Source: MVRV01 sp964646755 (GTDB lineage: Bacteria; Desulfobacterota; Syntrophia; Syntrophales; Smithellaceae). From it: a stretch of DNA of 43,435 nucleotides. Below are positions 24,625 to 33,104 of the stretch, piece by piece (positions within the stretch are counted from its first letter, which is position 1; each line of letters opens with the position of its first letter). Below the pieces are notes generated by a model. That model was not told where the DNA came from. It did not search any database and saw only the letters and a program-made list of their open reading frames with translations. The position numbers and the translations under genes are program-made. The DNA lies in NCBI GenBank assembly GCA_964646755.1, contig CAZYIE010000029.1:1-43435 (forward strand), read 5' to 3'.

Positions 24625-26619
24625 ATGGAAAAATTCAAAATGATTACCGGTTTTGTCCCGGCGGGCGACCAGCCGCAGGCGATAGAGGAATTAGTGCGTG
24701 GAGTCACCGGAGGTAGTGAGCATCAGGTTCTGCTCGGTGTTACCGGTTCCGGCAAAACGTTCACCATTGCCAATGTTATTGAGCGGACTCAGCGCCCGGC
24801 GCTGATTATTGCGCATAATAGAGCTCTGGCGGCGCAGTTGTATGAAGAATTCAAAGGACTTTTTCCCGATAATTCAGTCGAATATTTTGTCAGCTATTAT
24901 GATTACTACCAGCCGGAAGCATATCTGCCCTCTACCGATACTTTTATTGAAAAAGATTCCGCAATTAACGAAGAAATCGATAAGCTGCGCCATGCGGCAA
25001 CCCATGCTCTGCTCACGCGCCGCGACGTTATTATCGTTGCCAGTGTCTCTTGTATTTACGGCCTGGGTTCACCTGATGCGTATCTGGGCATGATCGTGCA
25101 ACTGGAAGTGGGGATGGATATTCCCCGCGAGGAGATTTTAAAGCGCCTGGTGGAAATACAGTACGAACGCAACGACATTGATTTTCACCGCGGTACGTTT
25201 CGCGTGCGCGGCGATGTGGTGGAAATATTTCCGCCTTACGAAGATGAACAGGCGCTGCGGGTGGAATTTTTCGGCGATACAATTGAATCCATGACCCTCA
25301 TTGATCCGCTGCGCGGCAAGAAGATAGGATCAGTGCAGAAAACCGCTGTCTATCCCGGCAGCCACTATGTGACCACGCGTGATAATCTTAAAAGAGCAAC
25401 CGCCGATATTCGCGCGGAACTGGCCCGGACGCTGGCTGAATATAAAGAACAGAATAAATTGCTTGAAGTACAACGCCTGGAGCAGCGCACCAACTTTGAT
25501 CTGGAGATGATGGAAGAAATGGGCTACTGCCAGGGCATTGAAAATTATTCCCGCCATCTGACCGGCCGCAAACCGGGCGAGCCGCCGCCGACGCTCATGG
25601 AATACCTGCCGCCAGATGCCCTGATTATTATCGACGAGAGTCACGCCACGCTGCCGCAGGTGGGGGGCATGTATCGCGGCGACAGATCGCGCAAGGAAAC
25701 TCTGGTAAAATACGGTTTTCGTCTGCCGTCCGCTTTGGATAACCGTCCGCTGCGCTTTGAAGAATACGAAGCTCTGCCTAATCAGCGAATATATATATCG
25801 GCAACACCCGCTGTTTATGAAACGGAAAAAGCACAAGGTATAAGGGTGGAACAAATCATCCGTCCGACAGGATTAATGGACCCGGAAATAGAAATCAAAC
25901 CGGCCGTACATCAGGTGGATGATNNNNNNNNNNAAATCCGGCAGCGGATTAAAAACGAGGAACGGGTGCTGGTGACCACTCTCACCAAGCGGATGGCGGA
26001 AAATTTAACCGACTATTACAGCGGTCTGGGCATCCGTGTACGCTATCTGCATTCCGATATCCACACACTCGAGCGTGTCAGCATTATCCGCGATTTGCGT
26101 CTGGGTGAGTTCGATGTGCTGGTTGGCGTCAATCTCCTGCGTGAAGGTCTGGACATCCCCGAAGTGTCGCTCGTGGCGATACTCGATGCCGATAAAGAAG
26201 GATTCCTGCGATCCGAGCGTTCGCTGATTCAGACGAGCGGTCGTGCCGCGCGCAACGTCAGTGGCAAGGTTATCATGTATGCTGACAAAATCACCAAATC
26301 CATTCAGGCCTGTCTTACTGAAACAAAGCGCCGCCGCATCATTCAGGCTAAGTTTAACGAAGATAACAATATCACACCGGAAACAATTAAAAAATCGATC
26401 AGCAATGTACTGGGCTCCATCTATGAAGCTGATTATGTCACTATTCCGGTCGATAGCAAAGGCAGAGCAATTCCCGCAAAAGAAGAAGATTTGCCTGTAC
26501 TTATCAAAAATCTCACAGCGGAAATGAAAACTGCCGCCAAGAATCTGGAATTCGAAAAAGCCGCTGGTCTGCGCGATGAAATAAAAGAGCTCAATAAAAT
26601 ATTAATCGAGATCGGTTAG
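24625..26619 (+). CDS. uvrB: Excinuclease ABC subunit B
   Basis: A 664-residue UvrB. Walker A GVTGSGKT is at residues 38-45, the damage-probing beta-hairpin is YYDYYQPEAYLPSTDTFIEK, and motifs IIIDESHATLPQVGGMY and TSGRAARN are present. The C-terminal UVR domain (EFEKAAGLRDEIKELNK) contacts UvrC. UvrB verifies lesions in nucleotide excision repair with UvrA and UvrC. Ten Ns at 25924-25933 fall in the linker VDD-xxx-IRQRIK; family alignment expects about four residues there, so the gap size fits and the frame is intact. uvrC lies 1.3 kb downstream. Confidence 0.97.
   Translation: MEKFKMITGFVPAGDQPQAIEELVRGVTGGSEHQVLLGVTGSGKTFTIANVIERTQRPALIIAHNRALAAQLYEEFKGLFPDNSVEYFVSYYDYYQPEAYLPSTDTFIEKDSAINEEIDKLRHAATHALLTRRDVIIVASVSCIYGLGSPDAYLGMIVQLEVGMDIPREEILKRLVEIQYERNDIDFHRGTFRVRGDVVEIFPPYEDEQALRVEFFGDTIESMTLIDPLRGKKIGSVQKTAVYPGSHYVTTRDNLKRATADIRAELARTLAEYKEQNKLLEVQRLEQRTNFDLEMMEEMGYCQGIENYSRHLTGRKPGEPPPTLMEYLPPDALIIIDESHATLPQVGGMYRGDRSRKETLVKYGFRLPSALDNRPLRFEEYEALPNQRIYISATPAVYETEKAQGIRVEQIIRPTGLMDPEIEIKPAVHQVDDXXXXIRQRIKNEERVLVTTLTKRMAENLTDYYSGLGIRVRYLHSDIHTLERVSIIRDLRLGEFDVLVGVNLLREGLDIPEVSLVAILDADKEGFLRSERSLIQTSGRAARNVSGKVIMYADKITKSIQACLTETKRRRIIQAKFNEDNNITPETIKKSISNVLGSIYEADYVTIPVDSKGRAIPAKEEDLPVLIKNLTAEMKTAAKNLEFEKAAGLRDEIKELNKILIEIG
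25924..25933. other. Run of 10 N inside uvrB
   Basis: Ten undetermined bases. The reading frame and the typical UvrB spacing VDD-L-I-x-E-I-R are kept if the gap is exactly ten bases (the last affected codon reads NAA, as in GAA for Glu). Confidence 0.95.
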
Positions 26620-27347
26620 TGCCGCGGAATCATTTGGAGGAGTATGGTCCTGTATTTACGGAATGTTTCGCCTTCCAGGAAGATACGAAATATGTTATTC
26701 AGACAACCGAATTGCAGGGAAATCAGGATTAAATGTATTTTGTCTATTTAGAGGCAATGGCGTGAATAATGTTTAAGCCTAATCGTGCCGGTTGTTCTGA
26801 TAATTGAGTTAATGGCTATCCTTGGGATTAAGAATTCGAAATATTCCCACTGCATGTTTGTGGAGAGTGCGGACAGAGTCCTTCATCGGAATGAATCTGG
26901 GATATAAAGGTGTATCTGAACGAAAAACTCTAAAAACGGAGACAGATATCGCCGTAGCTTAAAAGCGCGACGATGCGGGCGGGCAAACAAAGGAGTATGT
27001 AAGAAGATGGAGGTAACTTTCAATTGGATCCGACTGTGACGAAGCAGGGAGTAAATTAAACGTGAAGCATGACGGGGAAATAACAGAGGAGCTATTGATA
27101 GAAGATTTCGCCAAGTTATGGATAAAAAGCGGTGCTGGTGAGAATGGGGCATGCTGGTCTCATGGGAAAGCAGACGGCGCCATTGGACCCCCGGGAAATG
27201 ATGATCAGCGTGAAGTTCCAAAAGATGGCGAATAGAATTTGCTTTCCCGCTTTTGCCCTAAAGTATGTAGAGATTGTGCGATAATGACAAATGCAAATTA
27301 CTACATAACATTCCTCATGGGATAGAATTTGACACTCTGGAGGCGCA
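26620..27347. other. 728-bp gene-free, purine-rich stretch; possible intron or element remnant
   Basis: No convincing gene is visible. Plus-strand frames are short; one of about 73 codons ends with TAG at 27233, and one of 35 codons starts at 26644 after a GGAGGAG site. The plus strand is rich in GGAG, GAAG and GGGAA runs and holds GTGCGGACAG near 26866. It also holds GACTGTGACGAAGCAGGGAG near 27030, a pattern resembling the structured RNA of bacterial group II introns. I could not find a domain V hairpin or reverse transcriptase motifs. A truncated intron is a low-confidence reading. Confidence 0.3.
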
Positions 27348-27863
27348 ATGATTACAGCAATTCAAACCGGGCTTAAGCGATTAGACCTGACGGAAAGACG
27401 CATTGCCGAACTTTTGGATGAAACCCAGTGGGCTAAGGATTTTTCCTGGAATCAGTTAATTAATCTGAGTGGATACTTTAAGGTTTACCGGGCGGCCAAG
27501 GGTGCCGAGCTTTTTCACGAAGGCCAGATAGAACACAGTCTAGGTATTCTTATCAGTGGTGAGATCGCCATTGTCAAGAATGCATTGCAGCAGAAAGAAA
27601 CCGTATTGGCGCGGCTCCGAGCAGGGCAGACTTTCGGTGAAATGTCGTTGATTGATGACGAACCCCGTTCCGCCACCGCTGTGGCCGTAAGCGACGTTAC
27701 ATTTCTCTTCATCAGTCTGGAGGAGTTTATCCGGCTGGGTAAGGAGAAAGCTCCTCTGGGATTTGCATTGCTCTGGAAGATTTCGCGTCAGATAAGTCAG
27801 CGGCTCCGGCGGACCAGCGGACAGCTTGTCGAGCATCTGAGCGGTACAATGCCTGATGAATGA
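27348..27863 (+). CDS. Cyclic nucleotide-binding domain protein without DNA-binding domain
   Basis: A 171-residue protein with one Crp-type cNMP-binding domain (about residues 40-150). Family landmarks are GAELFHEGQIEHSLGILISG, LARLRAGQTFGEMSLID and the phosphate-cassette-like EPRSATAVA. The remaining sequence is helical; there is no helix-turn-helix, so it is not a classical transcription factor. A GGAGG site lies upstream of the ATG. It stands alone between uvrB and uvrC. It may sense cAMP, c-di-GMP or another nucleotide and act through a protein partner. Confidence 0.85.
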   Translation: MITAIQTGLKRLDLTERRIAELLDETQWAKDFSWNQLINLSGYFKVYRAAKGAELFHEGQIEHSLGILISGEIAIVKNALQQKETVLARLRAGQTFGEMSLIDDEPRSATAVAVSDVTFLFISLEEFIRLGKEKAPLGFALLWKISRQISQRLRRTSGQLVEHLSGTMPDE

Positions 27864-27951
27864 ACACTTTGCGTGAATTTAAGCAGTTCCTGAACGCCGC
27901 CCAAAATAAATACTGCGGGCATTATCCATTATTTTTATATAAGTTGTTTAT

Positions 27952-29793
27952 ATGACGGAAAACACGCCCTTAAAAGAAAAAATGACTTCCGCGCCGCGCA
28001 GCCCCGGTGTTTATATTATGCACGATGAACCGGGGAAGGTGATTTATGTCGGCAAAGCCAATGATCTGAAAAGCCGCATTTTATCGTATTTTACCGGCAA
28101 GGATACTCGACCGATGGCGCCTTTTTTGATGGCTCGGGTAAGTGATATTGAGTTCATCACGACGTCCACTTCCAAAGAAGCGCTGATTCTGGAAAACAAT
28201 CTTATCAAAAAGCATCATCCCCGCTATAATGTCATATTGCGTGACGATAAAACCTATTACCATTTATCTCTCGATCCTGCGGAAAAATACCCTCGTCTGC
28301 AGCTGGTGCGCAAAAGAATTAAAAATGCCGCACTCTATTTTGGCCCCTATCCATCGGGATTGGCAGCCCGTGAAACGTTGCGGTTTGTCTTGCACGTATT
28401 CCCTCTGCGTACCTGCCGGAATCGTGATTTTCAATTACGCACAAGGCCATGTCTTGAATATCAGATCGGACGCTGTTTCGCTCCCTGCAAGGGATTGATT
28501 GAGGAAGAAGCCTACAGAAAATTAGCGTATTGTGCTGTGTCTTTCCTTCAGGGACACCGTCGCGAGTTGATTGCCGATTTGAAAAAGCAGATGGAAGAGG
28601 CCGCCGAGGAGTTGAATTATGAGGAAGCGGCGCGTTTGCGCGACCGCGTCGGTGCGCTGAACCACGCACTGGAAAAGCAAAATGTGGACTGGGGAGGAGA
28701 TCAGGAACAGGATGTTCTCGGCGTTTATGCTGACGGAGATACTTATTCGCTCTGTATTTTATTTGTGCGTGGCGGGAAACTCATAGGCAGTAAATCCTTT
28801 GCGCCGGTAAGAACTAAAGCAGACGTTGCGGAAATTATTTCATCAGTCCTGCAACAGTATTACGATGACTACAATTTGCCGGAAGAAATTATTCTCCCCT
28901 GTAATCTCCCCGATGAAAATGTAATTGCCGAATGGCTCTCCGACAAAAAAGAAAAGAAGGTGCTGGTGACTGTTCCCCAACGCGGCGCGAAAAAAGCGCT
29001 GCTCGATATGGCCTGTGCCAATGCGGGTGAGTTGCTGGCGTCCGCCCGGAAAAAAGAAGAACAAAAAAAGGCATCGCTTACCATTCTTCAGGAAAAGTTA
29101 GCTCTTTCACGGCTGCCCCGCAGAATTGAGTGCTACGATATTTCCAACATCAGCGGCAAAAACGCTGTTGGTTCTCTGGTCGTCTTTCAGGATGGAGAGC
29201 CGGAAAAGTCCTGTTACCGCCGCTTCCGGATCAAAACTATCAATGAACCGGATGATTACGGCATGATGCGTGAAATCCTAACCAGACGTTTTACCGGTGC
29301 TGATGCATTGCCGGATCTCGTTGTAATGGATGGTGGCAAGGGACAGCTCAATGTTGCGCTTTCGGTGCTCAGAGATTTAAAGATTAAAATCGATGTAATT
29401 GGTCTGGCTAAAGAGGAACGGACTTTTATTTCTAACAAAGGGATTATAAAGAAGAAAATAGAAAAATCTGAAGATCGCGTTTATCTGCCCCGACGCAAGG
29501 ATGCTATCTTTCTTTCTTCCTGGCCGGGCGCGCTTGCGCTTTTGCAGCGTGTACGCGATGAGGCGCATCGCTTTGCCGTTACTTACCATCACAATCTCAA
29601 ACAAAGAAATGATCTTAGTTCGGTTTTGGATACGATTCCCGACATTGGCCATGAGCGCAAAAAAATGCTGCTTAGACATTTTGGTTCCGTAAGTCAGGTG
29701 CAAAACTCCTCGTTGGAAGATTTGCAAAATGTTCCGGGAATAGGTCCGGAGATGGCGGGGAAAATACATTCTTATTTTATAAATGAAAAGTGA
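27952..29793 (+). CDS. uvrC: Excinuclease ABC subunit C
   Basis: A 613-residue UvrC. The N-terminal GIY-YIG nuclease shows SPGVYIMHDEPGKVIYVGKA; the Cys-rich segment is RTRPCLEYQIGRCFAPCKG; the UVR domain is LNYEEAARLRDRVGALN. The RNase H-like nuclease has IECYDISNISG and VVMDGGKGQLN, and the C-terminal helix-hairpin-helix pair is in the VPGIGPEMAG region. UvrC makes the two incisions in nucleotide excision repair. There is no obvious Shine-Dalgarno ahead of the ATG at 27952. Confidence 0.97.
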   Translation: MTENTPLKEKMTSAPRSPGVYIMHDEPGKVIYVGKANDLKSRILSYFTGKDTRPMAPFLMARVSDIEFITTSTSKEALILENNLIKKHHPRYNVILRDDKTYYHLSLDPAEKYPRLQLVRKRIKNAALYFGPYPSGLAARETLRFVLHVFPLRTCRNRDFQLRTRPCLEYQIGRCFAPCKGLIEEEAYRKLAYCAVSFLQGHRRELIADLKKQMEEAAEELNYEEAARLRDRVGALNHALEKQNVDWGGDQEQDVLGVYADGDTYSLCILFVRGGKLIGSKSFAPVRTKADVAEIISSVLQQYYDDYNLPEEIILPCNLPDENVIAEWLSDKKEKKVLVTVPQRGAKKALLDMACANAGELLASARKKEEQKKASLTILQEKLALSRLPRRIECYDISNISGKNAVGSLVVFQDGEPEKSCYRRFRIKTINEPDDYGMMREILTRRFTGADALPDLVVMDGGKGQLNVALSVLRDLKIKIDVIGLAKEERTFISNKGIIKKKIEKSEDRVYLPRRKDAIFLSSWPGALALLQRVRDEAHRFAVTYHHNLKQRNDLSSVLDTIPDIGHERKKMLLRHFGSVSQVQNSSLEDLQNVPGIGPEMAGKIHSYFINEK

Positions 29794-29808
29794 GCACGAT
29801 TATCTAAT

Positions 29809-30363
29809 ATGAGTTTAGTAACTATTTTTCTTCTGGCTGTAGCGTTAGGTGTAGATGCTTTTTCCGTGTCAATCGGCATTGGCGCAGCTAATCATAAGAG
29901 GTCGTGGGCGCCGGTCTGGCGCCTTTCTCTCGCTTTTGGTATTTTTCAGTTTGCGATGCCCATTGCGGGTTGGCTGGCCGGTTCGACAGTGGTCGATCTG
30001 ATCGCCGGTTTTGATCACTGGATTGCTTTTGCGCTTTTGGCATTAGTTGGTGGGAAAATGATATGGGAAGGTTACGAAAAAGAAAGTGAGGAGAAACAAG
30101 CCGATCCAACACGCGGCTGGTCGCTGCTTCTGCTTTCGATAGCAACAAGCATTGATGCCCTGGCAGTCGGTTTCAGTTTTTCCCTGCTGAAAACCCCCAT
30201 ATTCTTTCCATCATTCGTTATCGGCATTGTTTGTTTTTGTATGACAGCAATTGGTATGATTTTCGGCAAAGGGCTGGCGAAATTGTTTGGTAAAAAAGTT
30301 GAAATATTCGGCGGGTTGGTGTTGATTGCTATCGGCGTAAAGATATTGATGGAGCACATATAG
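29809..30363 (+). CDS. mntP: Manganese efflux pump MntP
   Basis: A 184-residue membrane protein of the MntP (DUF204) family with six hydrophobic segments. The two family repeats with conserved Asp are present: GVDAFSVSIGIGA near the start and SIDALAVGFSFSLL in the second half, plus GGKMIWEGY between. Characterised MntP exports Mn(II). It starts 15 bases after uvrC and may be co-transcribed. No yybP-ykoY manganese riboswitch is visible in the short spacer. Confidence 0.95.
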   Translation: MSLVTIFLLAVALGVDAFSVSIGIGAANHKRSWAPVWRLSLAFGIFQFAMPIAGWLAGSTVVDLIAGFDHWIAFALLALVGGKMIWEGYEKESEEKQADPTRGWSLLLLSIATSIDALAVGFSFSLLKTPIFFPSFVIGIVCFCMTAIGMIFGKGLAKLFGKKVEIFGGLVLIAIGVKILMEHI

Positions 30364-30390
30364 GCTAATGGCTGAAGACCGAAGGTCTAA
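30361..30390 (+). repeat. GGCTGAAGAC-type repeat before the alkyltransferase
   Basis: TAGGCTAATGGCTGAAGACC, followed by a GACCGAAGGTC dyad, in the 39-base spacer between mntP and the next gene. It is related to the cluster after groEL (20989-21026) and to TTAGGCTGAAG at 24590-24600. Confidence 0.4.
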
Positions 30391-30402
30391 AAGGGGTGTG
30401 CC

Positions 30403-31032
30403 ATGTATTATGAAATAATCAAGGTTGGTAAAGAAAATATCGGGTTGGTGTGGCAATTAGTTTCCGACAAACCACAAATGGAATATATTTATTTGCCGCG
30501 GCCGGTTGAGCCCTTTATAAATGGAATAATCAAAGACTTTCCGAAAGTCGAAAAAGCAGCGCGAAAAATGCCAGGCGACATTACCAGGCTAATTGCAGAC
30601 ATATATAATGGCAAGAAAGTTAACTTTGATCATTCTCTTTTGAATTTAGCAAAGCTCACAAAATTTTCCGCACATGTTTTGCAGCAGACGTGTAAGATAC
30701 CAAAAGGTAAAGTCGATACATATTCAGGACTGGCTGCGAAAATCGGCTCTCCCGGAGCCGCGCGCGCCGTGGGGACTGCTCTGGCCAATAATCCTTTCCC
30801 CTTGGTTATTCCCTGCCATCGTGTCGTGAGGGCGGATGGTTCCTTAGGTGGTTTCGGCGGCGGAATTCAGATGAAAAAAGAATTGCTCAACAAGGAAGGC
30901 GTTGTATTGGACGATAAAGGCCGTGTTGCGGCAAAATGCTTTTATTCCAATTCCAATTCAAGCGCTACCTTTGTTGGCTGCGTCGTCGGCTTCCTCAACG
31001 TATTAGTAATACGCCTCGTTGCCTTCTTCTAG
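30403..31032 (+). CDS. Methylated-DNA-protein-cysteine methyltransferase, with repeat-encoded tail
   Basis: A 209-residue Ada/Ogt-type alkyltransferase. An N-terminal domain of about 95 residues is followed by the DNA-binding/active-site domain with YSGLAAKIGSPGAARAVG and the acceptor motif VIPCHRVV (C138), then GSLGGFGGG. It repairs O6-alkylguanine by a suicide transfer. The family normally ends soon after the KKELLNKEGV helix. Here about 30 extra hydrophobic residues (from FYSNSNSS on) are encoded by a palindromic repeat at 30942-31069, which also provides the stop. The ATG has an AAAAGGGGTG site. Confidence 0.92.
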   Translation: MYYEIIKVGKENIGLVWQLVSDKPQMEYIYLPRPVEPFINGIIKDFPKVEKAARKMPGDITRLIADIYNGKKVNFDHSLLNLAKLTKFSAHVLQQTCKIPKGKVDTYSGLAAKIGSPGAARAVGTALANNPFPLVIPCHRVVRADGSLGGFGGGIQMKKELLNKEGVVLDDKGRVAAKCFYSNSNSSATFVGCVVGFLNVLVIRLVAFF

Positions 31033-31069
31033 CCGCCGCGGTATCATCATTGAATTGAAAATGGAATTA
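30942..31069. repeat. Long imperfect palindromic element covering the ends of two genes
   Basis: Ends TTATTCCAATTCCAATTCAA (30942-30961) and TTGAATTGAAAATGGAATTA (31050-31069) are imperfect inverted repeats. At the centre CGTATTA-G-TAATACG is a perfect dyad, and the arms beside it pair loosely. The element encodes the last codons of the alkyltransferase on the plus strand, and its right edge holds the stop codon of the M48 gene on the minus strand. It resembles REP/MITE-like palindromes and may also serve as a terminator. Confidence 0.65.
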
Positions 31070-33076
31070 GTATGTGTCCGGCACAAAAGGCGGCAGCGGG
31101 CAGTGCAGCGCAAGCGAAATGACGCGGAGCAGTTCTGCTTCCGTTACTGTAATTGTTTTATCGACAAAAGAGCAATGGGCACAAGCATCAACCACAACCT
31201 GTTTTATCTTAAAGGACGAGCAATCCAGTTTTTTCAACGCCGTGTTAATTTCCGCAAAATTAATATTTTCGGTATAATAGTAATCGGGGTTTTTACAGGC
31301 TAATTCAGGAATGCGTGCCACACCGGCATTAAAAGCCAGACGTGCCGCATCTGTATTTCCCGTATTCCCGGCATTAGCCAATGCTCTTAAAATTATTAAA
31401 ATTTGATATCCGACCTGAGAAATATGGAAATATTTGGTTCCCCCGAATATTTTTTCATTTTCTCTAACCAAATATTGCTGCACAATCCATTGCACGGAGA
31501 ATTCCAATAAAGTAATTTTTCCATCGGTCCGAATTAGAGAATCAATAATTTCTAAAAAGTTTCTTTTTCCTTCGACCGTTAAGCCGCGCAAAGAAGGCAT
31601 AGCCAGCTCAACTAGAGGCAATTTCTGGTCATCTTTCAGGCTTTTCGCGTGGTCACATAAATAGCTAAATTCATCATTATTTCCGGAAGCAGCCAAAAAC
31701 CGGGTAACAGTATTGATCTGAAGTTCCCGCTCCTGACATTTATCCCCGAGAAGTAAGGCAAAAATTACGGCGGCAGCTCCTGCCGGAGTGTTCAATTTAT
31801 CTTTTATCTCTTCTGGAATAGAAACATGAATGGCGACACCACGATCTAAATTATCTCCGGTTGGGTTACCGACTTGATTAATAACTTTTTCTGCTACCCC
31901 GCCGCCGGTTGTCCCTGCCTGCGGTATGGCCTCCACTGGCAGTGAATCGGGGGATGCACTGACAAGATCAACGCCGGACAAAGCAGTATCCGGGCATAGG
32001 GGATGAAAGGTCTGGGTGCTGTCTTTTGCTTTGGGGAATGTTCCGTCGAAAGACGGATCCAACAGCATAATACGTTCGATTAGCGGTGGGTGCGTGGCCA
32101 GAAAATTCGGAAAAAGAACATCAGTGGAAGTTTCACCAAAAAACAAATGACTGGCTTGTTTTGCCGTTGCGGAAGTAATCTGTGAACCGTAAATAAATCC
32201 GCCTATTTTTTTCAGAGCGCCGGCAAGCCCCGCGGGGTTCCGGGTGAACTTAACAGCCGAGGCATCGGCCAAAAATTCCTTTTGCCGGGAAACAGCGCTT
32301 TGAATCAGCCGTCCAGTGAATGTTCCAATATAGCCGATCATCGCCAGTAATAAGCCGCCAATAAAAAGGACAATTGACTTTGATGAGATACGGTGATTTT
32401 CCAGGATTTCTCCGCCGATGATTCCTACAACCAGAATGCCGTAAATTATCCCGATTAATTGAATGTTCAAGCGCATATCGCCGTGCAATATATGGCTGAA
32501 TTCGTGAGCAATTATCCCCTGCAATTCGCTACGGGAAAGCCTATCGAGAGCGCCCTGCGTTACGGCGATGGCCGCGTCATTTATGGTCAGACCGGCGGCA
32601 AAAGCGTTAATGCCTTTTTCTTTATCCAGGATGTAAACTTGTGGTACGGAAATGCCCGCCGCGATGGCCATTTCTTCCACAACATTTATCAGTTGCCGTT
32701 CAGCCGGATTGCCGGTGCTTACCGGGACATGCCTGCCGCCCAGCATTTGGGCCACTGCGCTTCCTCCTTTTTGCAATTGGTGTATTTTGATCATGCTCGC
32801 TATTAGGACAAAAAGAGTAACCGCCAAAAAGACACCAATAAAAGTTGCCGGATCCAACCATAAGAAAGAGCTGCTTTGGCCCAAATTGTTCGATGACTTT
32901 GTTATATGAGTGATGTTTGTAATTAAATTGATATAGCAGACCAGACGAAAAGCAAAGTAGATTGCGGCAACAATACTGAGAAATGCAATAATAAACAGAA
33001 TCACAAGCTTTCGGCAATTGCTGCGGGCTTGCTCTTGTCTTTCAAAAAAATTAGTAGTCAAACGCCGATTTGCCAT
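31067..33076 (-). CDS. M48 family (HtpX-like) membrane metalloprotease with long C-terminal region
   Basis: A 669-residue protein. Two N-terminal transmembrane segments (about 24-46 and 77-95) precede the M48 catalytic domain with zinc motif H191-E-F-S-H195 and third ligand E267 in RQKEFLADASA. Two more hydrophobic stretches lie at about 204-222 and 235-255. Residues about 330-669 form an additional region not found in HtpX itself, probably helical. It likely degrades or processes membrane proteins. It lies 28 bases after lemA on the same strand, a known M48-LemA pairing. Confidence 0.88.
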   Translation of the reverse strand: MANRRLTTNFFERQEQARSNCRKLVILFIIAFLSIVAAIYFAFRLVCYINLITNITHITKSSNNLGQSSSFLWLDPATFIGVFLAVTLFVLIASMIKIHQLQKGGSAVAQMLGGRHVPVSTGNPAERQLINVVEEMAIAAGISVPQVYILDKEKGINAFAAGLTINDAAIAVTQGALDRLSRSELQGIIAHEFSHILHGDMRLNIQLIGIIYGILVVGIIGGEILENHRISSKSIVLFIGGLLLAMIGYIGTFTGRLIQSAVSRQKEFLADASAVKFTRNPAGLAGALKKIGGFIYGSQITSATAKQASHLFFGETSTDVLFPNFLATHPPLIERIMLLDPSFDGTFPKAKDSTQTFHPLCPDTALSGVDLVSASPDSLPVEAIPQAGTTGGGVAEKVINQVGNPTGDNLDRGVAIHVSIPEEIKDKLNTPAGAAAVIFALLLGDKCQERELQINTVTRFLAASGNNDEFSYLCDHAKSLKDDQKLPLVELAMPSLRGLTVEGKRNFLEIIDSLIRTDGKITLLEFSVQWIVQQYLVRENEKIFGGTKYFHISQVGYQILIILRALANAGNTGNTDAARLAFNAGVARIPELACKNPDYYYTENINFAEINTALKKLDCSSFKIKQVVVDACAHCSFVDKTITVTEAELLRVISLALHCPLPPFVPDTY

Positions 33077-33104
33077 TTTGCTTTACGATATAATATGTGT
33101 TTTA

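Noticed and set aside
26883..27221. Minus-strand ORF of 112 codons
   Set aside because: His/Arg/Leu-rich composition without motifs, no ribosome site; it looks like the complement of a purine-rich non-coding strand.
30211..30456. Minus-strand ORF at the mntP 3' end
   Set aside because: It is antisense to mntP and the alkyltransferase start, with no motif.
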